Origin: Acidothermaceae bacterium
Lineage (GTDB): Bacteria; Actinomycetota; Actinomycetes; Acidothermales; Acidothermaceae
Length of the DNA stretch: 8,567 nucleotides
Direction of reading: 5' to 3'
Assembly: GCA_025925185.1 (NCBI GenBank)
Contig: JAICLV010000104.1
Coordinates: 1-8,567, forward strand
In this document: piece after piece, positions 1 through 8,493 of the stretch
Numbering within the stretch: position 1 is the first letter of the stretch
How the letters are laid out: every line of letters begins with the position of its first letter
Position numbers and translations under genes: made by a program
The notes under the pieces: generated by a model
Databases searched by the model: none
Seen by the model: only the letters and a program-made list of their open reading frames with translations
What the model was told of the DNA's origin: nothing

Positions 1-1847
<1,847 letters not shown>

Positions 1848-1870
1848 CCGGCCCCGCCAGGCCCGTGCGC

Positions 1871-1889
1871 GTTGATCACGCTCAGGGGG
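1871..1889. repeat. 19-base dispersed repeat, copy 1 (between convergent gene ends)
   Basis: GTTGATCACGCTCAGGGGG here is identical to bases 8475-8493. It lies in the 43-base gap between the ppdK stop and the MFS stop and ends one base before the MFS stop codon. It contains the palindrome TGATCA, and GCGT and ACGC flank five bases (1869-1881), giving only a weak 4-bp stem. The long right-hand arm found with copy 2 is absent. Function is unknown; its place at gene ends suggests a terminator-linked or REP-like element. Confidence 0.7.
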
Positions 1890-1890
1890 T

Positions 1891-3381
1891 CTACGCCTCG
1901 CTCGGGAAGGTGCCGCTCGGCTGTCTCGACCTGGCGAACACCAGCGCGACAAGGCAGACCGCGAACAGCGCGTACAGGGCCATCCGACAGCCGTCTACAA
2001 AATTCCAAAGTTCGCCGCCGCCCAGCCGTCCGAGCGTTCCGGCGTACGCGGCTCGCTTCTCGTCGGGACCGAGCAGTGTGGTGGCCAACGCGAGCGACAT
2101 CGCGGTGCCGACCACGGTTCCGGTGTTTTGCAGCATCGACCTGATGCCGTTGGCGACGCCGCGGCGATGGACCGGCACGCCCCACATGATCGAGCTGGTG
2201 TTCGCGGGCAAGAACAATCCGCTGCCGATGCCCAACAGCAAGAGCTCACCGCCCACGACCAAGGCTGGGGCCGACGGCGCCAGCGTCAACGCGAGTAGCA
2301 GGACGGCGAGGGCGCACAGCGAAAGGCCGAGCTGGGCAAGCATCCGTGACCCGAAGCGCCCGATCAGGCGCCCGGCGAGCGGCGACGCGAGCATCATGCC
2401 GAGGGCCGTCGGCATCACCCGCAGCCCGGCTTCAAACGCGTTCAGCCCGTCGACCGCCTGCAAGAACAGCGACACCACGAGCACGACCGCGAACCGAGCG
2501 GCATTGGCCGCGAGTGAGCAGAAGTAGGACGCCGCCCGCACCCGCGTCAGCAACAGCGACAGGTCGATGAGGGGATCGCGGCGGACCCGCTGCATCCAGA
2601 CGAACAGCGGCAGCGTGACCAGCGCGACCGCGCCGGCGACGAGCACCAGCGGGTTGGTCCATTGACGCGCGCCGCCTTCCGACAACGCGAGCACGACACC
2701 GCCCAATGCGAGCAGCGAGACCACGCTGCTCAGCACGTCGAAGCGTTCGCGATCGACGGGCGGCGGAATCCGCCGCAGCACGATCAGACCCCAAACCACG
2801 CCGATCAGGCCGGTGGGCACATTGAACAAAAACACCGCGCGCCAGCCGAACCAGGTGACCATAGCGCCGCCGACGAGCGGGCCCGCCACCTGCGAAGCCG
2901 AGATGGCGGTGACGTTCATGCCGAGGCCCAACCCGAGCAGCCGCGGCGGGAACGCGTCGACGAGCATCGCGGTCGTGTTCGTGACGACGGACGCCGCGCC
3001 GACCGCCTGCAAGGCGCGCAACGCGATAAGCACACCGGCGTTCGGGGCGAATCCGCAACCGAAGCTCGCGACGGTGAAGACGGCGAGGCCCGCGATGTAA
3101 AGCCGGCGGCGACCCATCAGGTCGGCGAGCCGGCCGAAGGCCAAGATCAGCACAGTCGTGACCAGCATGTACGACAGCAAGATCCAGCTGGCTTGGCTCG
3201 GTGTGGCGTCGAAATGCCGCGAGACCGCGGGAAGCGCGACGTCCAGCGTGCTGTTGTTGACCGCCGTCAAGATGACACCGAGCGTTGTCACGGAGAAAAC
3301 CCGCCACGCGTAGCGCGAGTCATCGGCTTCGGCCGTGGCTGCGGTTCCCTCGGGGCGAGGGGCGGAGACGTCGGTGGTCAT
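1891..3381 (-). CDS. MFS transporter, DHA2 (EmrB/QacA-like) drug exporter family
   Basis: A 496-residue integral membrane protein predicted to export small hydrophobic or amphipathic compounds by proton antiport; the substrate cannot be read from sequence. The length and the dense hydrophobic segments from about residue 30 to 485 fit the 14-helix DHA2 type. Motif A is GRLADLMGRRRL at residues 83-94, between helices 2 and 3. A motif-C-like glycine-rich helix 5 covers about 150-172 and ends in QVAGPLVGG. The helix 1 signature reads NNSTLDVALPAV (42-53): the Asp common in this family's LDxT motif is Asn here, and an Asp appears where Asn is usual. The first about 25 residues are polar and cytoplasmic. 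The start is ATG at 3381-3379, with no convincing Shine-Dalgarno, so the exact start is less sure than the rest. It is divergent from the GMC oxidoreductase across a 124-base region with a palindrome, so joint regulation by a local repressor is plausible. Confidence 0.93.
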   Translation of the reverse strand: MTTDVSAPRPEGTAATAEADDSRYAWRVFSVTTLGVILTAVNNSTLDVALPAVSRHFDATPSQASWILLSYMLVTTVLILAFGRLADLMGRRRLYIAGLAVFTVASFGCGFAPNAGVLIALRALQAVGAASVVTNTTAMLVDAFPPRLLGLGLGMNVTAISASQVAGPLVGGAMVTWFGWRAVFLFNVPTGLIGVVWGLIVLRRIPPPVDRERFDVLSSVVSLLALGGVVLALSEGGARQWTNPLVLVAGAVALVTLPLFVWMQRVRRDPLIDLSLLLTRVRAASYFCSLAANAARFAVVLVVSLFLQAVDGLNAFEAGLRVMPTALGMMLASPLAGRLIGRFGSRMLAQLGLSLCALAVLLLALTLAPSAPALVVGGELLLLGIGSGLFLPANTSSIMWGVPVHRRGVANGIRSMLQNTGTVVGTAMSLALATTLLGPDEKRAAYAGTLGRLGGGELWNFVDGCRMALYALFAVCLVALVFARSRQPSGTFPSEA

Positions 3382-3425
3382 CGACGGCCGTGCTGACCCA
3401 TCTGGCGCCTCCGCAGTTGGCCTGC

Positions 3426-3454
3426 TTTACTCGACTTGGGATCCCGGATACGGT
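3426..3454 (+). promoter_or_regulatory. Candidate promoter of the GMC oxidoreductase gene
   Basis: A -35-like hexamer TTTACT (3426-3431) is followed after exactly 17 bases by TACGGT (3449-3454), which fits the actinobacterial TANNNT -10. This would start transcription near 3461, leaving a 5' leader of about 45 bases before the GTG at 3506. The -35 match is only partial. An alternative -10, TACCCT at 3478-3483, has no matching -35. The spacer also holds the 8-base palindrome GGGATCCC (3438-3445). Prediction by eye only. Confidence 0.35.
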
Positions 3455-3461
3455 CTACCGT
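3450..3461. promoter_or_regulatory. Palindrome ACGGTctACCGT, candidate operator
   Basis: Two perfectly complementary 5-base arms are separated by two bases, in the divergent MFS/GMC intergenic region and overlapping the candidate -10 at 3449-3454. The size, symmetry and position suit binding of a dimeric repressor, for example TetR or MarR type, that would block polymerase. No regulator gene lies in the window, so the binding protein is unknown. The arms are short, and chance palindromes of this size are not rare in GC-rich DNA. Confidence 0.35.
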
Positions 3462-3505
3462 CGTCCATATTCGTCAGTACCCTATCGCCGATCGGAGTTG
3501 CAACG

Positions 3506-5128
3506 GTGCCCGAATCAAGCTGGGACTACGTCATCATCGGTGGTGGCACCGCTGGCTGCGTGCTCGCGAATCGGCTGAGCGAGGACCCTGATGTCCGGGT
3601 GCTTGTGCTTGAAGCTGGCGGGCGTGACCTCAGCCCGTTCATTCACTTCCCGGCCGGCTTCTACAAGCTGAAGCCCAAGTACAACTGGTGGTACGAGCCA
3701 GAGCCCGACCCGTCGGTGAACGGCAGGGTCGAGCACTGGCCTGCCGGTCGAGTGTTGGGCGGTTCGAGCTCGATCAACGCCACGACGTGGACCCGCGGCC
3801 ACCGCGCGGACTTCGACCTTTGGGCGGCGAGCGGCTGCGACGGCTGGGACTACCAACATGTCCTGCCGTACTACCGGCGCTGCGAGACCTTCGCCGGCGG
3901 CGCCGACGACCTCCGCGGCGGCGTTGGCCCGCAGCACGTCATGTTCACCGGGATCAGGCATCCGCTGACAGAGACGTTCATCCAGGCCGCGCAGCAGCGT
4001 GGCATGCCGTACGTCCGCGACCTGAACGGCGCGCAGCAAGAAGGCGTCAGCCACCAACAGGTCTCACAGCGGCGCGGACTGCGCGACAGCACGGCGTCGG
4101 CGTACCTGTCGCCCGCGCGCAGACGGCGAAATCTCACGGTCGTCACCAACGCGTTGGTGAGCCGCGGGGTGATCGAAAACGGGCGTGCCGTTGGGGCGGA
4201 GTACGTCGTGGGCAACGAGTCGATGACCTGCCGTGCCGAGCGCGAGGTGATCGTCTCGGGCGGCAGCCTTGCCTCTCCCCGGCTCCTTCTGCTCTCGGGT
4301 GTCGGCCCCGCCGACGAACTGCGATCGCACGGCGTCGACGTCGTCTGCGACCTGCCCGGGGTGGGGCGCAACCTGCAAGACCACGTCGTCGCCGGGTTCG
4401 TCTATCGCGTGAATGTGCCGACGCTCAACACCGAGCTCAACCTCAAGGGGTTCATCAAGCACGGGCTCGAGTTCGTGCTGCATGGCGGGGGCGGCGTGAC
4501 CGCGGCCGGCTCGTCCGCGGTCAGCTTCATGAAACTGGACGACGAGCACGCCCGGCCCGACATCGAGATCAACTTCCGTCCGGTCGCGGTGACGAAAGTG
4601 CCCGCGAAGAAGCGGCGGTCAGCGGCGCCTGTGGGGTTCTCCGACATCAAGCCCATGAAGGAGGCGGCCGTCCAGTCGAGCGCGTGGCTGTGCCATCCGG
4701 CCGCACGTGGGACGGTCAGCCTGCGGTCGAACAACCCGTCGGATCCCCCGATGATCCGGCATTCCCTGCTGGGGGAGCCAGCAGACGTCAAGACGCTGGT
4801 CGCAGGCTGCCAGGTGCTTCGCGAAGTGTTCGCCCAGGACGCGTTTCGCCCCTACGTGCGCGGTGAACTCACGCCCGGACCGCAAGTACGCACGGAGCAG
4901 GACCTGGAGGCCTACCTCACCAAGAGCGCGCGGCACGGGCACCACGCTGTCGGCACCTGCGCGATGGGCAGCGACGCCGAATCGGTAGTCGACCCGCAGC
5001 TGCGGGTCCGCGGCGTCGAGGGACTGCGGGTGGTAGACGCCTCGGTCATGCCGAGCCTTATCACCGGGCACACGAACGCGCCGACCGTCATGATCGCCGA
5101 GCGCGCCGCGGACTTCATTCGCGGTTGA
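3506..5128 (+). CDS. GMC-family FAD-dependent oxidoreductase (choline dehydrogenase-like)
   Basis: A flavoprotein that oxidises an alcohol to an aldehyde or ketone; the substrate is not determined. The protein has 540 residues from a GTG start chosen because GGAG (3494-3497) lies 8 bases upstream and because the FAD-binding strand then starts at once (DYVIIGGGTAGCVLANRL, residues 7-24). An open frame reaches back to 3335, but that region has no family similarity and would overlap the MFS start. Further family signatures are PAGRVLGGSSSINATTW, the second GMC signature GGSLASPRLLLLSGVGPA, and the C-terminal active site HHAVGTCAMG with catalytic His480 (codon 4943-4945). GHTNAPT follows, where Asn524 sits at the spacing of the second active-site residue of choline oxidase. 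There is no signal peptide, so it is probably cytoplasmic. No betaine aldehyde dehydrogenase or BCCT transporter is nearby, so betA is not assigned. The divergent exporter may act on a related compound. Confidence 0.93.
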   Translation: MPESSWDYVIIGGGTAGCVLANRLSEDPDVRVLVLEAGGRDLSPFIHFPAGFYKLKPKYNWWYEPEPDPSVNGRVEHWPAGRVLGGSSSINATTWTRGHRADFDLWAASGCDGWDYQHVLPYYRRCETFAGGADDLRGGVGPQHVMFTGIRHPLTETFIQAAQQRGMPYVRDLNGAQQEGVSHQQVSQRRGLRDSTASAYLSPARRRRNLTVVTNALVSRGVIENGRAVGAEYVVGNESMTCRAEREVIVSGGSLASPRLLLLSGVGPADELRSHGVDVVCDLPGVGRNLQDHVVAGFVYRVNVPTLNTELNLKGFIKHGLEFVLHGGGGVTAAGSSAVSFMKLDDEHARPDIEINFRPVAVTKVPAKKRRSAAPVGFSDIKPMKEAAVQSSAWLCHPAARGTVSLRSNNPSDPPMIRHSLLGEPADVKTLVAGCQVLREVFAQDAFRPYVRGELTPGPQVRTEQDLEAYLTKSARHGHHAVGTCAMGSDAESVVDPQLRVRGVEGLRVVDASVMPSLITGHTNAPTVMIAERAADFIRG

Positions 5129-5229
5129 TCGACGCGTCTGATCGACCCGCGACCCCCCAGGGAGGCAACCAATCCGGCGGTCAGCTCGTGCTACAGGATG
5201 AAGATCCCGGTTAGCGTGAGGAGACGCGG

Positions 5230-5811
5230 TTGCGGCGTGGGAAGGCGAGACTCGCGGTCGCGGCGATCGTGATGGTCACCGCCGCCATGGCCACCACCGC
5301 GGTGATCGTGGCGAACGCCGGTGACTCGACCGGAGCCGAGACGCTACCCGTGGCGGCGACCGCGCCAGCGGCGCCGAGCGCATCGTCGGCGGAGCGCGTC
5401 AGCCCGGGGTCAACCGACACGTCCAGCCCAACGCTCGCTCCCACGCCGACGTACGACACCGACACCAAACCGTGCCCGCCCACGGCGTCCGCCTGCGTCG
5501 ACATCGCGGCCGCCAAGGCCTGGCTGCAGACGAATGGTCGGGTCACCCGCGGACCGGTCCAGATCAGCACCGGCATGGAGGGGCACCCGACGCCGACGGG
5601 CAGCTTCCACGTCGCGTGGAAGGCCGAGTACACCCGGAGCACGATCTATGACATTCCGATGCCGTACTCGGTCTTTTTCGCGAGCGGGGGCATCGCGTTC
5701 CACGAGGGCTCGCTCGACGAGCCGTCACACGGTTGCGTGCATCTCATCCACTCCGACGCCCAAGCCTTTTTCGCGGCGCTGAAGGTGGGCGACCAAGTCG
5801 TCGTGTGGTGA
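5230..5811 (+). CDS. Secreted or anchored L,D-transpeptidase (YkuD domain)
   Basis: Predicted to form 3-3 cross-links in peptidoglycan, or attach proteins to it, outside the membrane. The protein has 193 residues. The TTG start at 5230 is supported by GAGGAG (5218-5223) six bases upstream and by the signal region it yields: basic MRRGKAR, then a hydrophobic stretch at about 8-30. An Ala/Thr/Ser/Pro-rich linker (about 35-78) comes next. The catalytic domain (about 85-193) has PTPTGSFHV, then IAFHEG with His158, and SHGCVHL with nucleophile Cys169. The residue after HGCV is His171, where most family members have Arg. Cys82 and Cys89, just before the domain, could form a disulfide. There is no PG-binding or Ig-like domain, making this a minimal member. 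The gap upstream is about 100 bases and the gap to dgt is 30, so it may have its own promoter and share transcription with dgt. Confidence 0.9.
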   Translation: MRRGKARLAVAAIVMVTAAMATTAVIVANAGDSTGAETLPVAATAPAAPSASSAERVSPGSTDTSSPTLAPTPTYDTDTKPCPPTASACVDIAAAKAWLQTNGRVTRGPVQISTGMEGHPTPTGSFHVAWKAEYTRSTIYDIPMPYSVFFASGGIAFHEGSLDEPSHGCVHLIHSDAQAFFAALKVGDQVVVW

Positions 5812-5828
5812 GGGTCGTCGCTCCCAGG

Positions 5829-5834
5829 TAGCGT
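5829..5834 (+). promoter_or_regulatory. Candidate -10 element for leaderless dgt transcription
   Basis: TAGCGT fits TANNNT and ends 7 bases before the GTG at 5842, the spacing expected if transcription starts on the start codon. No Shine-Dalgarno is seen in the 30 bases between the transpeptidase stop and that GTG. Both facts suit a leaderless mRNA, which is common in actinobacteria. No good -35 is visible. The same hexamer occurs at 5212-5217 before the transpeptidase gene, which does have a ribosome binding site. Confidence 0.35.
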
Positions 5835-5841
5835 CGGGCGC

Positions 5842-7098
5842 GTGGACGACACCGTTGCCCGGTACGACGACGCCGCGCGCGAGCGGTGGGTCAGCGAGCC
5901 GCCGAAGCGCCCAGGCCGCACCGCTTTCGAGCGCGACCGCGCTCGCGTCGTCCACAGCTCTGCCCTTCGACGGCTCGGCGCGAAGACGCAGGTCGTCGGC
6001 CCCGGTGACGTCGACAGCGACTTCCCGCGAACCCGGCTGACGCACTCGTTGGAGTGCGCGCAGGTCGGCCGCGAACTTGGCGCCGCGCTCGGCTGCGACC
6101 CCAACCTGGTCGAGACCGCTTGCCTCGCCCACGACCTCGGTCACCCACCGTTCGGTCACAACGGCGAGTCGGCGCTCAATGACGCCGCCGCCGCGATCGG
6201 CGGGTTCGAGGGAAACGCCCAGTCGTTTCGGCTGCTCACTCGGCTCGAGGCCAAGACGATCTCGAACGACGGCCGAAGCGCCGGCCTCAATCTGACCCGC
6301 GCCAGCCTCGACGCGGCGACGAAATATCCGTGGCCGAAGCGCGAGGGCGGGGTGAAGTTCGGTGTGTACGACGACGACGTCGATGTCTTCGCCTGGATGC
6401 GCGCCGAGGCACCCGACGCGCGACGTTGCATCGAGGCGCAGGTGATGGACTGGGCGGACGACGTCGCGTACTCCGTGCACGACCTGGAGGACGGCGTCGA
6501 GGCGGGTCACATCAAACTCGAAGAACTCGCGCACGCGTCGGCTTGGGCCGACGTCGTTGACACCGCGATCGGACTGTACCTGCCCGACGCCGGAGCGCCC
6601 GAGTTCGACCGGGCTGTCGACGAGCTCACACGTTTACCTTGCTGGCCAACGCAATATGACGGCACGATTGCCTCCCTTGCCGCGCTGAAGAACTTGACCA
6701 GCCAACTGATCGGTCGCTTCTGTCAAGCGGCCGAGGCGGCAACCCGCGAGGCGTACGGCCGCTCGTCGTTGACTCGGTATGGCGCCGACCTCGTGGTGCC
6801 GCGAGCCACCAGGGTGGAGTGCGCGTTGCTGAAGGCGGTCACCGCGCATTACGTGATGAACCGCGAGGGCATCACCGCGATCCGCGTCCGGCAACGCGAG
6901 GTGCTGGTCGAGCTTGTCGACAGCCTCGCCGAGAAAGGTGGCGACGCGCTTGAGCCGGCGTTCGCCGCACCCTGGTACGACGCGGACGGCGACGCGGCGA
7001 GGCTGCGCGTCGTGATTGACCAAGTGGCCTCGTTAACCGACACGTCGGCACTGGCGTGGCGCCAAGGGCGGCATCAGCAGCGGCATCGCAGGAGGTAG
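5842..7098 (+). CDS. dgt: dGTPase-like deoxynucleoside triphosphate triphosphohydrolase (HD domain)
   Basis: Hydrolyses dNTPs to deoxynucleoside and tripolyphosphate, controlling the dNTP pool; a cytosolic metal enzyme. The protein has 418 residues, the length of the bacterial dGTPase-like type 2 group. The metal-binding HD set is complete: His68 in [20 protein letters not shown], His97-Asp98 in [19 protein letters not shown], and the distal Asp in [18 protein letters not shown] (Asp206 or Asp207). The N-terminal segment [20 protein letters not shown] (26-45) is also typical. The GTG start is chosen from family alignment by memory, with a -10-like box just upstream and no Shine-Dalgarno. The C-terminus ends in a basic tail ([12 protein letters not shown]) that looks poorly conserved. 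In mycobacteria dgt is followed by dnaG; here the next genes are a small ORF, a GNAT enzyme and a PhzF protein. The gene's last bases hold the GGAGG used by the small ORF. Confidence 0.95.
   Translation: MDDTVARYDDAARERWVSEPPKRPGRTAFERDRARVVHSSALRRLGAKTQVVGPGDVDSDFPRTRLTHSLECAQVGRELGAALGCDPNLVETACLAHDLGHPPFGHNGESALNDAAAAIGGFEGNAQSFRLLTRLEAKTISNDGRSAGLNLTRASLDAATKYPWPKREGGVKFGVYDDDVDVFAWMRAEAPDARRCIEAQVMDWADDVAYSVHDLEDGVEAGHIKLEELAHASAWADVVDTAIGLYLPDAGAPEFDRAVDELTRLPCWPTQYDGTIASLAALKNLTSQLIGRFCQAAEAATREAYGRSSLTRYGADLVVPRATRVECALLKAVTAHYVMNREGITAIRVRQREVLVELVDSLAEKGGDALEPAFAAPWYDADGDAARLRVVIDQVASLTDTSALAWRQGRHQQRHRRR
7091..7095 (+). promoter_or_regulatory. Strong Shine-Dalgarno GGAGG for the small ORF
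   Basis: GGAGG lies 8 bases before ATG at 7104, overlapping the last codons of dgt. It is the best ribosome binding site in the window and matches no other start: the following GNAT gene has none of its own. It is the main reason to take the small ORF seriously. Confidence 0.6.
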
Positions 7099-7103
7099 CG
7101 AGA

Positions 7104-7178
7104 ATGAGCGATTGTCAACAGTGCGACAACAGTCTCGAAGGCGGCCCCTCGACACCGTTGGCCGACGTTGCCAGCTAA
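7104..7178 (+). CDS. Small ORF, 24 residues with CxxC, between dgt and GNAT gene
   Basis: Not recognised. ATG at 7104 lies 5 bases after the dgt stop and 8 bases after GGAGG; the stop TAA is 7176-7178. The peptide begins MSDCQQCDNSLEGG and ends in LADVAS. Its CQQC pair could bind a metal or be redox active, but two cysteines alone prove neither. There is no hydrophobic segment. Its stop overlaps the likely TTG start of the GNAT gene at 7168, so ribosomes finishing here could restart on that gene, which has no Shine-Dalgarno. It could be a real microprotein, a translational leader for the GNAT gene, or the remnant of a longer N-terminus in another frame. Conservation of the peptide in relatives is unknown. 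Confidence 0.5.
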   Translation: MSDCQQCDNSLEGGPSTPLADVAS

Positions 7179-7620
7179 TCCCGACGACGTGCGGATCGGC
7201 GTCGTCGAACCGAGGCTCCTGCACCCGCTGCGATTGCGGGTGCTTCGGCCAGGTCAGCCCGCAAGCAGTGTCGATCACGAGTACGACTATCTACCAGACT
7301 CGCTGCACGTCGGTGCGCGTGACAGCACCGGCACGGTCGTCGCTTGCGCGACCCTTTACCCCGAGCCGACTCCCGACGGCCGCGCGGGATGGCGGTTGCG
7401 GGCGATGGCCACCGCCCCCGAGGTGCGCGGAAAGGGCTATGGGGCAAGCGCCCTGCGGTTCGGTATGCGACTCGCCCGTGATCGAGGCGCGGGGTTGGTG
7501 TGGTGCAACGCCCGATCAGGCGCGGTGTGGTTCTACGAGCACCTCGGCTTCGTCAAGACGAGCGAGGAATTCGAGATCCCACCGATCGGGCCGCACTACG
7601 TGATGGAGATCGAGCTGTGA
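7168..7620 (+). CDS. GNAT-family N-acetyltransferase
   Basis: Predicted to move an acetyl group from acetyl-CoA to an amine; the substrate is unknown. The protein has 150 residues, normal for a single-domain GNAT. The acetyl-CoA-binding motif A spans about residues 78-105, with the pyrophosphate loop VRGKGYG (86-92) after strand RAMATAPE. The later strand GLVWCNAR and the helix AVWFYEHLGFVKTSEEFEI (about 119-137) form the usual C-terminal half. The start is uncertain: TTG at 7168 overlaps the preceding small ORF and is kept here, while GTG at 7189 would also leave the first strand (VRIGVVEP) intact. Neither has a Shine-Dalgarno, so translation probably depends on coupling. The stop overlaps the PhzF start by 4 bases (GTGA), pointing to one operon. 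Confidence 0.88.
   Translation: MPANPDDVRIGVVEPRLLHPLRLRVLRPGQPASSVDHEYDYLPDSLHVGARDSTGTVVACATLYPEPTPDGRAGWRLRAMATAPEVRGKGYGASALRFGMRLARDRGAGLVWCNARSGAVWFYEHLGFVKTSEEFEIPPIGPHYVMEIEL
7605..7608 (+). promoter_or_regulatory. Shine-Dalgarno GGAG setting the PhzF start
   Basis: GGAG inside the end of the GNAT gene lies 8 bases before GTG at 7617. It decides this start over the longer open frame that reaches back to 7500, whose extra residues have no PhzF similarity. Confidence 0.6.
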
Positions 7621-8456
7621 CGGAAGTCTTGCGCTACGCGGCGTTCACCGACGACCCCCGCGGTGGAAATCCGGCCGGCGTCGTCCTCGACGCCAGAGCC
7701 CTCGACGCCGACGCGATGCAGCGCATCGCGGCAGACGTGGGATTTTCTGAGACCGCTTTTCTCGTCGAGGGTGCGCCAGAGACGTTCGACGTCCGCTACT
7801 TCGCACCGTCGTCCGAGGTGCCGTTTTGCGGGCACGCGACGATCGCCTCCGGCGTCGCGCTCGCCGAACGCCGTGGCGAAGGAAGTTTTCTCTTTCGCAC
7901 CAAGGCTGGCGAGGTCGCGGTCGACGTGCGAGCTGAGGCCGGGGGCCAGCCAATCACCACGCTGACCAGTGTCGAGCCCGCGCTAGCCGACCTCGACGAC
8001 GCCGATCTCGACGCGACGCTGGCCGCATTGGGCTACCGGCACCCGGAACTCGACCCTGCGATTCCACCGCGCGTCGCCTACGCGGGCGCGTGGCACCCGG
8101 TCATCGCGCTCGCCAGCCGGGCCCGCCTCGCCGAGCTCGACTACGACTTCGACCGGCTCAAGAAATTGATGCTGCAACGCGGCTGGACAACCGTGCAGCT
8201 GATCTGGCGGGAGTCGCCGCTGCTGTTTCACGCCCGCGACCCGTTTCCGGTCGGGGGAGTGGTCGAAGACCCGGCGACCGGCGCCGCGGCCGCCGCGCTG
8301 GGTCATTACCTGCGCGAGCTGGGTCTGGTGCGGCCGCCGGCGCGGGTCACGATCCGGCAGGGCGACGACCTTGGCCGGCCAAGCGTGCTGACTGTCGACA
8401 TCGAGGCGACCGACCGGCGGCTGCGGGTCAGCGGCGGCGCCGTCGCGCTGACCTGA
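7617..8456 (+). CDS. PhzF-family isomerase/epimerase-like protein
   Basis: A member of the diaminopimelate-epimerase-like fold family named after the phenazine enzyme PhzF. Most members outside phenazine clusters have no known reaction, and no phenazine gene is near, so phzF is not assigned. The protein has 279 residues, the usual length. The first half has the start strand VLRYAAFTDDPRGGNPAGVV (4-23) and GFSETAFLVE, with Glu45 at the same residue number as the proposed acid/base of Pseudomonas PhzF. The motif RYFAPSSEVPFCGHATIASG follows. The second half has DPFPVGGVVEDPATGAAAAA and GHYL. The two-lobed fold appears complete. The GTG start overlaps the GNAT stop by 4 bases and has its own GGAG. 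Translational coupling suggests the two enzymes are needed together or in fixed ratio, perhaps acting on one small metabolite. It is the last gene before the large inverted repeat. Confidence 0.92.
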   Translation: MTEVLRYAAFTDDPRGGNPAGVVLDARALDADAMQRIAADVGFSETAFLVEGAPETFDVRYFAPSSEVPFCGHATIASGVALAERRGEGSFLFRTKAGEVAVDVRAEAGGQPITTLTSVEPALADLDDADLDATLAALGYRHPELDPAIPPRVAYAGAWHPVIALASRARLAELDYDFDRLKKLMLQRGWTTVQLIWRESPLLFHARDPFPVGGVVEDPATGAAAAALGHYLRELGLVRPPARVTIRQGDDLGRPSVLTVDIEATDRRLRVSGGAVALT

Positions 8457-8474
8457 CCCTCCCGCGGCCGCGAA

Positions 8475-8493
8475 GTTGATCACGCTCAGGGGG
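8475..8493. repeat. 19-base dispersed repeat, copy 2
   Basis: GTTGATCACGCTCAGGGGG is identical to bases 1871-1889 and in the same orientation. It begins 18 bases after the PhzF stop and makes up most of the left arm of the inverted repeat at 8477-8558. Bases on either side differ from copy 1, so the shared unit is the 19 bases themselves. Confidence 0.7.

Noticed and set aside
1848..1870. GGCC-six bases-GGCC as a ppdK terminator
   Set aside because: A 4-bp stem in GC-rich sequence with no U-tract is too weak to call.
2662..3396. 244-codon plus-strand frame opposite the MFS gene
   Set aside because: Composition is rich in Arg, Asp, His and Gln with no hydrophobic core, and it lies fully antisense to a well-supported 14-helix transporter.
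3335..3505. N-terminal extension of the GMC protein to an upstream ATG
   Set aside because: It would overlap the divergent MFS start and adds residues before the FAD-binding strand with no similarity to the family; the GTG at 3506 has a good ribosome binding site.
3688..4866. 392-codon open frame in another frame within the GMC gene
   Set aside because: It is very rich in Arg, Ala and Pro with no family motifs, as expected of an off-frame reading of GC-rich coding DNA; the GMC frame has complete signatures.
5725..6534. 269-codon minus-strand frame antisense to dgt
   Set aside because: No ribosome binding site or motifs, and it overlaps the intact HD-domain gene.
7500..7616. N-terminal extension of the PhzF protein
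   Set aside because: The extra residues lie inside the GNAT gene and look off-frame; GTG at 7617 with GGAG and a 4-base overlap explains the start.
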